This document shows positions 35,153-44,123 of a DNA stretch of 60,691 nucleotides, piece after piece (the stretch's first letter is position 1; every line of letters begins with the position of its first letter). Below the pieces are notes generated by a model. It saw only the letters and a program-made list of their open reading frames with translations. It was not told where the DNA came from and did no database searches. The stretch is taken from the NCBI GenBank assembly GCA_020629935.1, contig JAHDCJ010000003.1, forward strand, positions 43,473 to 104,163, written 5' to 3'. The DNA is from Saprospiraceae bacterium (GTDB taxonomy: Bacteria > Bacteroidota > Bacteroidia > Chitinophagales > Saprospiraceae). The translations under genes and the position numbers were made by a program.

Positions 35153-35476
35153 AAATAGATAATTATAACAGTAGAAATTAGGACGATTTTGGAGGAAAGT
35201 TAATATAAAAATTGCTCAGACTTTTTTTTTATTAAAAAAAACTCATTTCTATGCTTGACAATGCTAAAAAAAATGTGTTAAATTGAAGTGAAAAAAATTA
35301 TTTAATTCGCTGAAAATGTGCGGTTTCTGTTAAATTTTGAAACATTTTTTATTTTTTACCGTATAAGAATCGTTAGCTTTTTGTTAAAACTTAAATTTTT
35401 ACAATCTTTTTGAGAAAAAATTAGTTCTTTTATAGTGGGAAATTCTCCCTCTAAAGATTTGTAAAATTGAATAGAA
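35153..35476. other. Divergent promoter region
   Basis: This 324-base, very AT-rich region separates the leftward lipoprotein gene from the DUF4175 gene. A run of ten T followed by ATT and eight A (about 35221-35243) is a low-complexity near-palindrome. A small GGGAAATTCTCCC element lies near 35440. No coding frame and no clear consensus promoter was found. Confidence 0.45.
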
Positions 35477-38400
35477 ATGATGCAGACAGACTCTCAAAAT
35501 AATTATCACCTACTTATAGAAAAACTAGACCAGTTTATTCGTAAATTTTATATGAATAAATTTATTCGTGGTTCTTTATACGCCATTGGTCTTATTGTGC
35601 TTTTATTTTTAGCCATTACCTTATTGGAACATTACTTTTACTTTTCCTCTGGAGTTCGAAAAGGATTATTCTTTTCTTTTATAGGAATTAGTGGATTGGC
35701 TTTAGTAGGTTGGGTTTTTAAACCGCTTTTAAATTATTTTAATTTAGGAAAATTAATTTCTCACGAACAAGCGGCTACGATTATTGGAGATCATTTCACC
35801 AATGTGAAGGATAAATTACTTAATATTCTTCAATTAAAAAGTCAGGCAGAAAGTGCAGAAAATACGTCATTAGTCAATGCAAGTATTGATCAGAAAATAT
35901 CGGCATTGAAACCTGTTCCATTTAAATCGGCTATTAATTTAAATCAGAACAAAAAATACTTAAAGTATGCATTACCTCCATTAATGCTTTTACTTACTAT
36001 TCTTTTTGCCGCACCAAAATTAATTTCCAATAGTACAAGTCGATTAATACAAAATAATAAAGAGTTTGAACGACCCGCTCCTTTCTTATTCGATGTAGAA
36101 AATGAAGATATGACCGTGGTTCAGTTTGAAGATTTCCAATTGGATGTTAAAGTAAATCCAAATGGCGAGAGTGGAGCCTTACCCAATGAGGTGTTTATCA
36201 ACATTGATAATTACGAATATAAATTAGTAAAAAATAGTCCATCTACTTTCAGTTATAAATTTAGCAAAATTGCTAAAGACACGAAATTTTTCCTTCACTC
36301 CAGCGGATTTGAATCTAAATCTTATGGAATTGATGTATTGAAAAAACCAAACTTAGTTGGTTTTGATGTGAAGATGAACTACCCTTCTTATACAGGGAGA
36401 AAAAATGAAATGGTCAATAATATTGGGGATATGGTTGTTCCATATGGAACAAATATTACTTGGAATTTCAATTCTCAAAATACAGATGATATTGACATTA
36501 AGTTTTCTAATCAAAAAGAAGCTAAGAAAACAGAACGTGTGGGAGAGTCGCTTTTTCAAGTAAAACGACGAGCGATGAAAGATCAAACCTATATGGTTTA
36601 TGTTTCCAATAAATTATTGCCAAATGCAGATTCTGTGTTCTATTCGATTTCAGTAGTTCCTGATTTATATCCTAATATTTCTGTAGAAACTTTTGAAGAT
36701 AGTACCGATAATAAATTATTGTTTTTTGTTGGAGATGCATCGGATGATTATGGTATAAAGTCTTTAACTTTTAATTATAAAATTGGTGCTGAAAATGAAT
36801 CGGCTGCAAAACTAAACAGCGTACCAATGAGCTTTAGTCCAGGAACTTCAGCTTCATATGATCATACTTGGGACATTCGAGAACTCGGTTTAAAACCAGG
36901 AGATAAAATCACTTATTTCTTTGAAGTATTTGATAATGATGCGGTGAATGGTAGCAAATCTGCACGGACTTCGTTGATGAGTTATGCAATGCCAAGCGTA
37001 GAAGAATTTCAAAAATTAGAAGAAGAAAACAATGAAGAGATCAAAGAAGATCTTCAAAAATCTATTCAAGAATCTAAAGACCTTCGAAAAGATTTAAAAG
37101 AACTTAAAGAAAATTTAGTTCAGAAAAAAGAACTCGATTGGCAAGATAAAAAGGAAATTGAAAACCTTTTAGAACGCCAAAAAGAACTCGAAGAAAACTT
37201 GAAAAACGCTCAAGAAAACTTCGAACAAAACATGGAAAACCAAAGTGAGTTTGAAGAAACCAAAGAAGAAATTCTAGAAAAGCAAGAAAAAATTCAAGAG
37301 TTGTTCGAAGAATTGATGAGTGATGAGATGAAAGAACTCATGAAAAAATTAGAAGAACTCTTAGATGATATGTCTCGTGATGATGCCTTAATGGAATTAG
37401 ACGAAATGGAAATGAGTGATGAGGAATTAGAGAAAGAATTGGATCGAATGCTAGAGTTGTTCAAAGAAATGGAAATGGAACATCAGTTAGAACAAACTGC
37501 GGAGAAATTGGAAGAGCTTGCTGAAAAACAAGAAGAGCTTAGTAAAGAATCTGAAAAAGAAAATAGCAATACCGATCAAATAGAAAAAGAACAAGAAAAG
37601 TTAAACGAAGAGTTTGATAAGGTTCAGGAAGAAATGGATAAATTGGAGGAAATGAATGAAGAGTTAGAAACGCCAAAGGAACTGGACAATATGGAAGAAG
37701 AGCAGGAAAGCATTGATCAAGATATGGAAAAAAGTTCGGATGACTTGAAAAAAGATCAAAAGAAAAGTGCTTCTAAATCTCAAAAAAGTGCATCGGAAAA
37801 AATGAAAGATATGGCTTCTAAAATGAGAGGTCAAATGGCACAAGCACAGCAAGATCAGATGAAAGAGGATATTGAATCTTTACGTCAATTACTTGAAAAC
37901 CTTGTAGATATGTCTTTCGATCAAGAGGAACTTATGGATGAGTTTACCAAAACGAGTACCACAACACCTCGATTTGTAGAACTCGTACAAGATCAATATA
38001 AATTAAAAGATGACTTCAAATTAATTGAAGATAGTTTACAAGCATTGAGTAAGCGCGTATTCCAAATTGAATCTTTTGTTACTGAAAAAGTAACGGATGT
38101 AAAACGAAATTTGAAAGGAGGATTGGAAGATTTAGAAGAGCGTAAAAAAGGAGTCGCCACTGTAAAACAACAATATGTAATGACAGGCGTTAATGATTTA
38201 GCCTTGATGTTGAGTGAAGTGATGGAACAAATGCAGCAACAAATGGCAAACTCCATGCCTGGTGATCAAATGTGTCAAAACCCTGGACAAGGAAAAGGGC
38301 AAGGTAAAGGGAAGAAAATGAGTATGAGCGATATGCAAAAACAACTCAACGATCAAATTACCAAGATGCAAGAAGATCAAAAAAATGGTAAAGGAGGAAA

Positions 38401-38857
38401 AAGTGGAAAAGCTGGAGAAAAAGGAAAAGGAGAAAGTCAACGATTTGCAGAGATGGCAGCCAAACAAGCAGCGATTCGAAAAGCGATGAGAGAAATGGCT
38501 AAGGAAGCACAAGAGCAAGGACAAGGTTCTAAGCAGATGGAAGATTTGATGAAAGAAATGGATAAGACGGAAACAGAATTAGTAAATAAAAAATTGACGA
38601 ATCAAATGATGAAGCGTCAACAAGAAATAATGACTAAATTGTTGGAAGCAGAGAAAGCTCAACGCGAACGACAATATGATAATAAACGTAAATCGGAAAC
38701 AGCAAGAGAACAAGAACGTAAAATGCCACCTTCACTAGAAGAGTACATTAAAAAACGTGAAGCGGAAATTGAAATGTACAAAACCGTGTCTCCTTCGTTG
38801 AAACCTTTTTACAAATCCTTAGTTGAGGATTATTTCAACTCCTTAAAAAAACAATAA
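35477..38857 (+). CDS. DUF4175-type membrane protein with long coiled coil
   Basis: An 1126-residue protein matching the large Bacteroidota DUF4175 proteins. Three hydrophobic helices lie in the first 180 residues (GSLYAIGLIVLLFLAITLLE, GLFFSFIGISGLALVGWVF, YALPPLMLLLTILFAAPKL). A beta-rich region follows to about residue 510. Then an extreme Glu/Lys/Met-rich coiled coil runs to about residue 790. The C-terminal part is again helical, with low-complexity GQGKGQGKGKK and GKGGKSGKAGEKGKG stretches near residues 940-980. It is the first gene of a rightward group with the RsbW-like ATPase and ybeY, an order I know from other Bacteroidota. The function of the family is not established. Confidence 0.85.
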   Translation: MMQTDSQNNYHLLIEKLDQFIRKFYMNKFIRGSLYAIGLIVLLFLAITLLEHYFYFSSGVRKGLFFSFIGISGLALVGWVFKPLLNYFNLGKLISHEQAATIIGDHFTNVKDKLLNILQLKSQAESAENTSLVNASIDQKISALKPVPFKSAINLNQNKKYLKYALPPLMLLLTILFAAPKLISNSTSRLIQNNKEFERPAPFLFDVENEDMTVVQFEDFQLDVKVNPNGESGALPNEVFINIDNYEYKLVKNSPSTFSYKFSKIAKDTKFFLHSSGFESKSYGIDVLKKPNLVGFDVKMNYPSYTGRKNEMVNNIGDMVVPYGTNITWNFNSQNTDDIDIKFSNQKEAKKTERVGESLFQVKRRAMKDQTYMVYVSNKLLPNADSVFYSISVVPDLYPNISVETFEDSTDNKLLFFVGDASDDYGIKSLTFNYKIGAENESAAKLNSVPMSFSPGTSASYDHTWDIRELGLKPGDKITYFFEVFDNDAVNGSKSARTSLMSYAMPSVEEFQKLEEENNEEIKEDLQKSIQESKDLRKDLKELKENLVQKKELDWQDKKEIENLLERQKELEENLKNAQENFEQNMENQSEFEETKEEILEKQEKIQELFEELMSDEMKELMKKLEELLDDMSRDDALMELDEMEMSDEELEKELDRMLELFKEMEMEHQLEQTAEKLEELAEKQEELSKESEKENSNTDQIEKEQEKLNEEFDKVQEEMDKLEEMNEELETPKELDNMEEEQESIDQDMEKSSDDLKKDQKKSASKSQKSASEKMKDMASKMRGQMAQAQQDQMKEDIESLRQLLENLVDMSFDQEELMDEFTKTSTTTPRFVELVQDQYKLKDDFKLIEDSLQALSKRVFQIESFVTEKVTDVKRNLKGGLEDLEERKKGVATVKQQYVMTGVNDLALMLSEVMEQMQQQMANSMPGDQMCQNPGQGKGQGKGKKMSMSDMQKQLNDQITKMQEDQKNGKGGKSGKAGEKGKGESQRFAEMAAKQAAIRKAMREMAKEAQEQGQGSKQMEDLMKEMDKTETELVNKKLTNQMMKRQQEIMTKLLEAEKAQRERQYDNKRKSETAREQERKMPPSLEEYIKKREAEIEMYKTVSPSLKPFYKSLVEDYFNSLKKQ

Positions 38858-38892
38858 TAAAATCAACCCATTTTCTTTAACCTATTTATTAT

Positions 38893-39303
38893 ATGATGGC
38901 TGAAATTGCTTCTAATCCCCTAGTTCTTAGTTCAATACCTAAGAATATTGCACACATCGAGCCTTATGTAGAACGTGTAGTTCGTGAGTTTGATATTAAC
39001 AGCGAACTTTACGGCAACATTCTAATTTCTGTAACAGAGGCTGTTACAAATGCAATCGTGCATGGTAATCACTCTGATGCTTCTAAGAAAGTAACTGTAG
39101 AAATGGAAAAACACCCCAAGAACATTGTATTCAAAGTAACGGATGAAGGTGACGGTTTTGAACCAGAAACTTTACCAGATCCTACTGCTCCAGAAAATTT
39201 ATTAGAACTTGGTGGCCGTGGTGTTTTCCTTATGAAACAACTTTCTGACTTGGTCATTTTCTCAGATAATGGCCGTACTGTTGAAATTCAGTTTAAGATC
39301 TAA
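38893..39303 (+). CDS. RsbW-like ATP-binding protein (anti-sigma factor/GHKL family)
   Basis: A 136-residue single-domain GHKL ATPase of the RsbW/SpoIIAB type. The N-box is EAVTNAIVHGN, the G1 box is DEGDGF, and the G2 box is GGRGVFLMKQLSD. In other bacteria such proteins are serine kinases that bind sigma factors or anti-sigma antagonists. No partner anti-anti-sigma (STAS) gene lies next to it. Its stop codon overlaps the start of ybeY by one base (TAATG), so translation is coupled. Its constant place between DUF4175 and ybeY suggests a link with envelope or rRNA processing, but this is inference. Two Met codons start the frame; the first is used here. Confidence 0.88.
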   Translation: MMAEIASNPLVLSSIPKNIAHIEPYVERVVREFDINSELYGNILISVTEAVTNAIVHGNHSDASKKVTVEMEKHPKNIVFKVTDEGDGFEPETLPDPTAPENLLELGGRGVFLMKQLSDLVIFSDNGRTVEIQFKI

Positions 39304-39773
39304 TGGCTTTACTATTTGAAGATCGAGACATCCATTTCTTTGCAGAAGATATTGATTTTTCATTTGATAATGGAAAAGTCATTACGCATTGGATGTATAA
39401 AACCGCAGAAAAAGAAAATGAGTTAAATTCTACTACTTTTGAGGTAGAAGAAATTAATGTTATTTTCTGTAGTGATGAATATTTGCGGAAAATCAATATC
39501 GAATATTTAGATCATGATTATTATACGGATGTCATCACCTTTCCTTATTCTGAAGATACTTTACATTCAGATATTTTTATAAGTATTGATCGGATTCGAG
39601 ATAATGCCCAAAAATTCAACACTACTTTTGATCGTGAATTAAATCGAGTAATTATTCATGGTTATCTACATTTGTTTGGACATAAAGACAAAACAGAGGA
39701 AGATCAGAAACTAATGCGAGAAAAAGAAGATTTTCATCTTCACTTACTTTTCTCTAATTTGAAAAGCACTTAA
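39303..39773 (+). CDS. ybeY: Endoribonuclease YbeY (rRNA maturation)
   Basis: YbeY is a metal-dependent single-strand endoribonuclease needed for 16S rRNA 3'-end maturation and ribosome quality control. The 156-residue protein has the YbeY core: INVIFCSDEYLRKINIEYLD, the block YYTDVITFPYSED, and the metal site HGYLHLFGHKDKTEEDQKLM. In E. coli the three metal-binding His lie in HGTLHLLGYDH. Here the first two are kept, but the third position is Asp and an extra His lies two residues earlier. The gene overlaps the RsbW-like gene by one base and ends before a perfect hairpin at 39829-39871. Confidence 0.94.
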   Translation: MALLFEDRDIHFFAEDIDFSFDNGKVITHWMYKTAEKENELNSTTFEVEEINVIFCSDEYLRKINIEYLDHDYYTDVITFPYSEDTLHSDIFISIDRIRDNAQKFNTTFDRELNRVIIHGYLHLFGHKDKTEEDQKLMREKEDFHLHLLFSNLKST

Positions 39774-39828
39774 TTCTATATCTTCTATAATACTAGCGTC
39801 CGCTGCTCTCCCCTACGCACTACTTAAT

Positions 39829-39871
39829 AATTTTTAAATGTTGAGGGAAATCCATTCAACATTTAAAAATT
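39829..39871. terminator. Perfect 16-bp hairpin after ybeY
   Basis: AATTTTTAAATGTTGA at 39829-39844 and TCAACATTTAAAAATT at 39856-39871 are perfectly complementary, with an 11-base loop. It begins 56 bases after the ybeY stop. The stem is AT-rich and ends in A/T tracts, so it could end transcription of the DUF4175-ybeY group, though it is weaker than the GC-rich terminators elsewhere in the window. Confidence 0.55.
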
Positions 39872-40601
39872 GATTTATGTATCTGTTGGTGTGTTTACCT
39901 TACTTATCAATTTACTATTCCATCTTTTGTTGATTGCAATCGCAACCAAATAGTACAATTTTCATTTCAGAAGAAGAAGTAAAAGAAGATTCCATAAATT
40001 ATCCATTACCATTCAAATTTTTAAAAAATTAGGAATCACGTTTCTTTTATTCAGACATTTTGCAAAAAATAAAAGTGCTTTATTTAGTACCAAAAGAATA
40101 GTAAATATATTTTAGAGATGATTTAGAAAATTTATTAAATATAACGAAAGTCAAAATTAAATAATATATTAACTTATTATCAGTTTAATTACTAAAAATT
40201 TTAATATGTTCAAATTTTAATGTTTTGAGACATATTTTATAAAAAAACGGCCAAATAGGCGACCTAAATCTATTCGAAAAATTTACTCAAAAATACATAT
40301 AAAATACTAATAATCAATTATTTATAAACAATACCACACAAATTCTAAACGCTGAGAATTGAATAAAAAAGTGTATCCTGTATAATCGCACAGTACATAA
40401 AAAATATAGGCCATTCAAAATACCCATTTTTTGTATTTAGTATCTGTGGTTGCTATAAATTTTAGTTTCGTTTTTTTGTTAAGGAAAAAACATCCTACAA
40501 ATTTACTTTTTCAGTATTCTACTTTCATTCACTTGGAACAAATTTAAATATTTAGCGTAAACCTTAGAGTTCAATTAATTTCAAAAAAATAGTTGATTTT
40601 T

Positions 40602-40609
40602 TATCTTTG
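40602..40609 (+). promoter_or_regulatory. Possible -7 box (TATCTTTG) of the threonine operon
   Basis: TATCTTTG fits the Bacteroidota primary sigma -7 consensus TAnnTTTG and lies 19 bases before the thrA ATG at 40628. No clear TTTG -33 element stands at the expected distance, so confidence is low. The box overlaps the TTG at 40607, which makes that TTG an unlikely start codon. Confidence 0.3.
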
Positions 40610-40627
40610 GAAAAACAAATAAGCAAA

Positions 40628-43087
40628 ATGAAAATATTAAAATTTGGAGGATCTTCTGTGAAGTCTGCTGAACGCATTCAACATGTCGTTTCTATTCTAG
40701 AAGCATATCATAAAAAAGGAGAAAAATACGCTGCTGTTTTTTCTGCTTTTGGTGGAGTTACAGACGAGATTATCAACATGGCAACAGAAGCAGCAAAAGG
40801 AAACGCCCAATACCTAACACATCTTGAACTATTTAAACAACGTCATATAACTACGATTGAAACGCTCTTAAAGGGTAGTAGTTTAGATAAAGTTAGAAAT
40901 GCATTGAACGGAAGTTTCCTCGAAATGGGAAATTTATTGCAAGGAGTTTTTCTTGTAAAAGATTTAACAACAAGAACGCTTGACTATTTGTTGAGTTTTG
41001 GAGAGCGAAATTCAGCATATATCATTGCGCAAACTATGGTTCAACAAGGATTGAGTGCAAACTATTTGGATGCTAGAAAAGTAATAAACACTGATAACAA
41101 TTTTGGAAGTGCAAAAGTCAACTTTGAAAAAACGAATAATTTAATCAAAAAACAATTTGAAGATCATGATGAAATTCAAATTATTACAGGTTTTATTGGT
41201 TCTAATGATGAAGAATTAACTACCACATTGGGAAGAGGAGGTTCCGATTATACGGCTTCAATTTTTGCTTCAGCTCTCAATGCTCAATGCATTGAAATAT
41301 GGACAGATGTAAATGGAGTAATGACTGCTGATCCAAGAAAAGTAAAAAAAGCATTTTCTATTGATCGAATGACTTATGCAGAAGCAATGGAAATGTCGCA
41401 TTTTGGAGCAAAGGTTATTTATCCACCGACTATACAACCAGCTTTAATCAAAGAAATTCCTATAATAATTAAGAATACCTTTACACCTGATTTTCCTGGG
41501 ACATACATTAGTTCTGAAATTACACCATCAAATCAGCCCATAAAAGGAATTACTTCTATTGGAAACATTCATTTATTAACATTAGAAGGAAGTGGATTAG
41601 TAGGAAAAAAAGGAACAGCTGCACGATTATTTAGCACATTGGCCAGTAATAATGTAAATATTATTCTCATTACTCAAGGTTCATCTGAGTACGCAATCAA
41701 TTTTGCTATTGATGAAAAAGAAACTCCAACTGCATTAAAAGCAATAAATGAAGAATTTCAATTAGAAATTAGTGCTGGATTTATTAAGGAACCTAAAATT
41801 GAAAAAGATTTATGTGTAGTGGCTGCCATTGGGGAAAATATGCGTTATCAACCCGGTATTTCTGGTCGTCTTTTCCAAGCTATGGGAAAAAATGGTATTA
41901 ATATAAGTGCCATTGCCCAAGGATCATCGGAATTAAATATATCTACAGTTATTCACAAAAAGGATGAGGGAAAAGCAATTAATGCTATTCATGAAGCATT
42001 TTTCCTTTCTGATACTCGGGTTGTCCATTTATTTTTGGTAGGTGTTGGTTTGATTGGAGGAACATTAATCAAACAATTAGAGAATCAAGCTTCGTTTTTA
42101 AAAGAAAATCGATCCTTAGAAATCCGTGTAGTAGGTTTATCCAATAGTAGAAAGATGTATTTTGATGAGAATGGAATAGATTTAAATGATTGGACATCCA
42201 TTCTTGAAGAAAAAGGGGATACTATGTCTATTGATAATTACATCCAAAAAATGCATTTATTAAACCTTCGCAATAGTATTTTTATAGATAATACTGCAAA
42301 CAAACAGATTCCTTTACATTATGAATCTATTTTAAATTCAAGTATTTCTGTTTCTACTCCAAATAAAATTGCTACTTCTTCTGATTTTGAAACCTATAAA
42401 AAATTAAAAAACCTAGCTAAAAAGCGAGGAGTAGGTTTTAAGTACGAAACCAATGTAGGTGCTGGACTACCTGTATTAAGTACTTTACGAGATTTAATAA
42501 ACAGTGGTGATCAAATTATTAAGATTGAAGGAGTGCTTTCAGGGTCATTATCATATATTTTCAACAAATTCAAACCAGGAATTTCTTTTAGTTCTATTGT
42601 AGAAGAAGCAAAAGAATTGGGTTTTACTGAACCCGATCCGAGAGAAGATTTATCAGGATCAGATGTACGGCGTAAATTATTAATTCTTTCAAGAGAATCT
42701 GGTTTAGCTATGGAAGCTAAGGATATTGAAATCAAAGGCATTTTACCTCAAGCTTGTATTGATGCATCTACTGTCGATTTATTTTTTGATGCATTAAAAA
42801 ATGCAGACCATCATTTCACTCAACTTATAGAAAAAGCAGAGTCCAATGGAAAAGCTTTACGGTTTATTGCGGCTTTAGAAGGAACAAAAGCAGAAATTAG
42901 TTTACAAGAAGTAGATGAATCTCATCCATTTTATACTTTATCAGGAAGTGATAATATGATTGTATTTACTACAGAACGCTATAAGGAAAGACCATTAGTT
43001 GTTCGAGGACCAGGAGCAGGAGCAGAAGTAACTGCTGCAGGAGTATTTGCAGAGATCATTAGTATAGCCACAGAGTTTGGTGGGTAA
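40628..43087 (+). CDS. thrA: Bifunctional aspartate kinase / homoserine dehydrogenase I
   Basis: This enzyme catalyses the first and third steps from aspartate to threonine and methionine. With the ATG at 40628 the protein has 819 residues. The kinase domain opens with MKILKFGGSSVKSAERIQ and contains TTLGRGGSDYTASIFA and EIWTDVNGVMTADPRKV. Two ACT regulatory repeats follow (SGLVGKKGTAARLFSTLASN and GISGRLFQAMGKNGINISAI). The homoserine dehydrogenase half starts at the NAD(P) motif LVGVGLIGGTLIKQL and includes GVGFKYETNVGAGLPVLSTL and GSLSYIFNKF. It is the first gene of thrA-thrB-thrC. The ACT domains suggest feedback inhibition by threonine. Confidence 0.97.
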   Translation: MKILKFGGSSVKSAERIQHVVSILEAYHKKGEKYAAVFSAFGGVTDEIINMATEAAKGNAQYLTHLELFKQRHITTIETLLKGSSLDKVRNALNGSFLEMGNLLQGVFLVKDLTTRTLDYLLSFGERNSAYIIAQTMVQQGLSANYLDARKVINTDNNFGSAKVNFEKTNNLIKKQFEDHDEIQIITGFIGSNDEELTTTLGRGGSDYTASIFASALNAQCIEIWTDVNGVMTADPRKVKKAFSIDRMTYAEAMEMSHFGAKVIYPPTIQPALIKEIPIIIKNTFTPDFPGTYISSEITPSNQPIKGITSIGNIHLLTLEGSGLVGKKGTAARLFSTLASNNVNIILITQGSSEYAINFAIDEKETPTALKAINEEFQLEISAGFIKEPKIEKDLCVVAAIGENMRYQPGISGRLFQAMGKNGINISAIAQGSSELNISTVIHKKDEGKAINAIHEAFFLSDTRVVHLFLVGVGLIGGTLIKQLENQASFLKENRSLEIRVVGLSNSRKMYFDENGIDLNDWTSILEEKGDTMSIDNYIQKMHLLNLRNSIFIDNTANKQIPLHYESILNSSISVSTPNKIATSSDFETYKKLKNLAKKRGVGFKYETNVGAGLPVLSTLRDLINSGDQIIKIEGVLSGSLSYIFNKFKPGISFSSIVEEAKELGFTEPDPREDLSGSDVRRKLLILSRESGLAMEAKDIEIKGILPQACIDASTVDLFFDALKNADHHFTQLIEKAESNGKALRFIAALEGTKAEISLQEVDESHPFYTLSGSDNMIVFTTERYKERPLVVRGPGAGAEVTAAGVFAEIISIATEFGG

Positions 43088-43180
43088 TTGAATTTTCATC
43101 ATAAAAACATCACCTTTTTTTTTGCATTTCAAAAAATGAAATTAGTTTTGGTGTCTAATTTGATGAAATAAAAAAATGAT

Positions 43181-44113
43181 ATGAACGGATATAAAGTATT
43201 TGCTCCTGCCACAGTATCAAATTTAGCTTGTGGATTTGACCTCATTGGCTTCCCAATACATGGTCCAGGAGATGAAATTATCGCTAATAGGTCAGATACT
43301 CCAGGTGTACAAATTATTTCAATCACTGGGGCCAAAGGAAAACTTCCATTAGAAACAGAAAAGAATACTGCAGGTGTTGCAGCAATGGCTGTACTAAAAC
43401 ACTTAGGTAGAGAAGACTTTGGAGCTACATTTGAGATTAGAAAAAAAATGCCTATTGGTAGTGGTATGGGATCAAGCGCGGCAAGTGCAGTTGCTGGTGC
43501 AGTTGCAATAAATGCATTATTGGGCAATCCATTGACAAAGCGAGAATTACTTCCTTTTGCTTCAGCAGGAGAACAAATAGCAAGTGGAGGAAGTATCCAT
43601 TTAGATAATGTGGCCCCTTGTTTAATGGGAGGTTTTGTTTTCAATTGCAATAATGACACGTTTGATGTGGTTCGATTACTGGCACCTAAAGGTTTACATT
43701 GTGCTTTAGTATTCCCACACCTAACCATTCTTACCGCTGAAGCAAGGTCAATATTAAGCCCAAATGTTCCATTAAAAAAACATGTAGAACAATCAGCCAA
43801 CTTAGGCGGATTAATTGTAGGTCTATATCGAGGAGATTTAGATCTCATAAGTAGATCATTAAAAGATGTAATTATTGAACCTCAGCGTTCGAAGTTAATC
43901 ACTGGTTTTGATGAAGTACAATCTGCTGCTTTAGCACAAGGGGCATTGGGCTGCAGTATTTCTGGTGCTGGCCCTTCTGTTTTTGCCTTATGTCAAAGTT
44001 CGATAATAGCAGAAGCTTGTGCACAAGCTATGCAACAAGCATTTGAGAAAAAAGGAATAAATAGCAATGCTTATGTTTCTACGATTAATATGGAAGGAGC
44101 AAAAGTATATTAA
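43181..44113 (+). CDS. thrB: Homoserine kinase
   Basis: A GHMP-family kinase of 310 residues that phosphorylates L-homoserine with ATP, the fourth step of threonine synthesis. The N-terminus MNGYKVFAPATVSNLACGFD is typical. The GHMP ATP-binding loop is MPIGSGMGSSAASAVAGAVA near residue 90, and a C-terminal GHMP motif GALGCSISGAGPSVFAL is present. It lies 93 bases after thrA and 10 bases before thrC, in the same operon. A long frame on the opposite strand at 43129-43848 is a shadow of this gene's codon pattern. Confidence 0.96.
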   Translation: MNGYKVFAPATVSNLACGFDLIGFPIHGPGDEIIANRSDTPGVQIISITGAKGKLPLETEKNTAGVAAMAVLKHLGREDFGATFEIRKKMPIGSGMGSSAASAVAGAVAINALLGNPLTKRELLPFASAGEQIASGGSIHLDNVAPCLMGGFVFNCNNDTFDVVRLLAPKGLHCALVFPHLTILTAEARSILSPNVPLKKHVEQSANLGGLIVGLYRGDLDLISRSLKDVIIEPQRSKLITGFDEVQSAALAQGALGCSISGAGPSVFALCQSSIIAEACAQAMQQAFEKKGINSNAYVSTINMEGAKVY

Positions 44114-44123
44114 ATAAAAAACA

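Larger units (their letters stand above)
39774..40627. other. Long AT-rich intergenic region before the threonine operon
   Basis: An 854-base region with no supported gene. It has a GC-richer short patch (39793-39820), the perfect hairpin at 39829-39871, and a promoter-like motif near its right end. Around 39964-40031 a frame encodes about 22 residues of protein-like sequence ending in a stop (SEEEVKEDSINYPLPFKF); it could be a fragment of a lost gene. I found no Thr/Ile-rich leader peptide or attenuator, so threonine control by attenuation is not supported here. Confidence 0.5.

Noticed and set aside
38198-38524. 108-codon minus-strand frame inside the DUF4175 gene
   Set aside because: It is antisense to the Lys/Gln/Gly-rich low-complexity region, which favours long spurious frames rich in Leu, Phe and Ser.
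39964-40031. Protein-like fragment before the threonine operon
   Set aside because: About 22 residues look coding, but there is no start and upstream stops break the frame. It may be a gene relic, but this cannot be shown from one sequence.
39774-40627. Threonine attenuator or leader peptide before thrA
   Set aside because: No short frame rich in Thr or Ile codons and no terminator/antiterminator pair directly before thrA.
43129-43848. 239-codon open frame on the minus strand opposite thrB
   Set aside because: It lies wholly opposite the well-supported homoserine kinase gene, and its Pro/Ser-rich protein has no recognisable domain. It is a shadow of the codon pattern.
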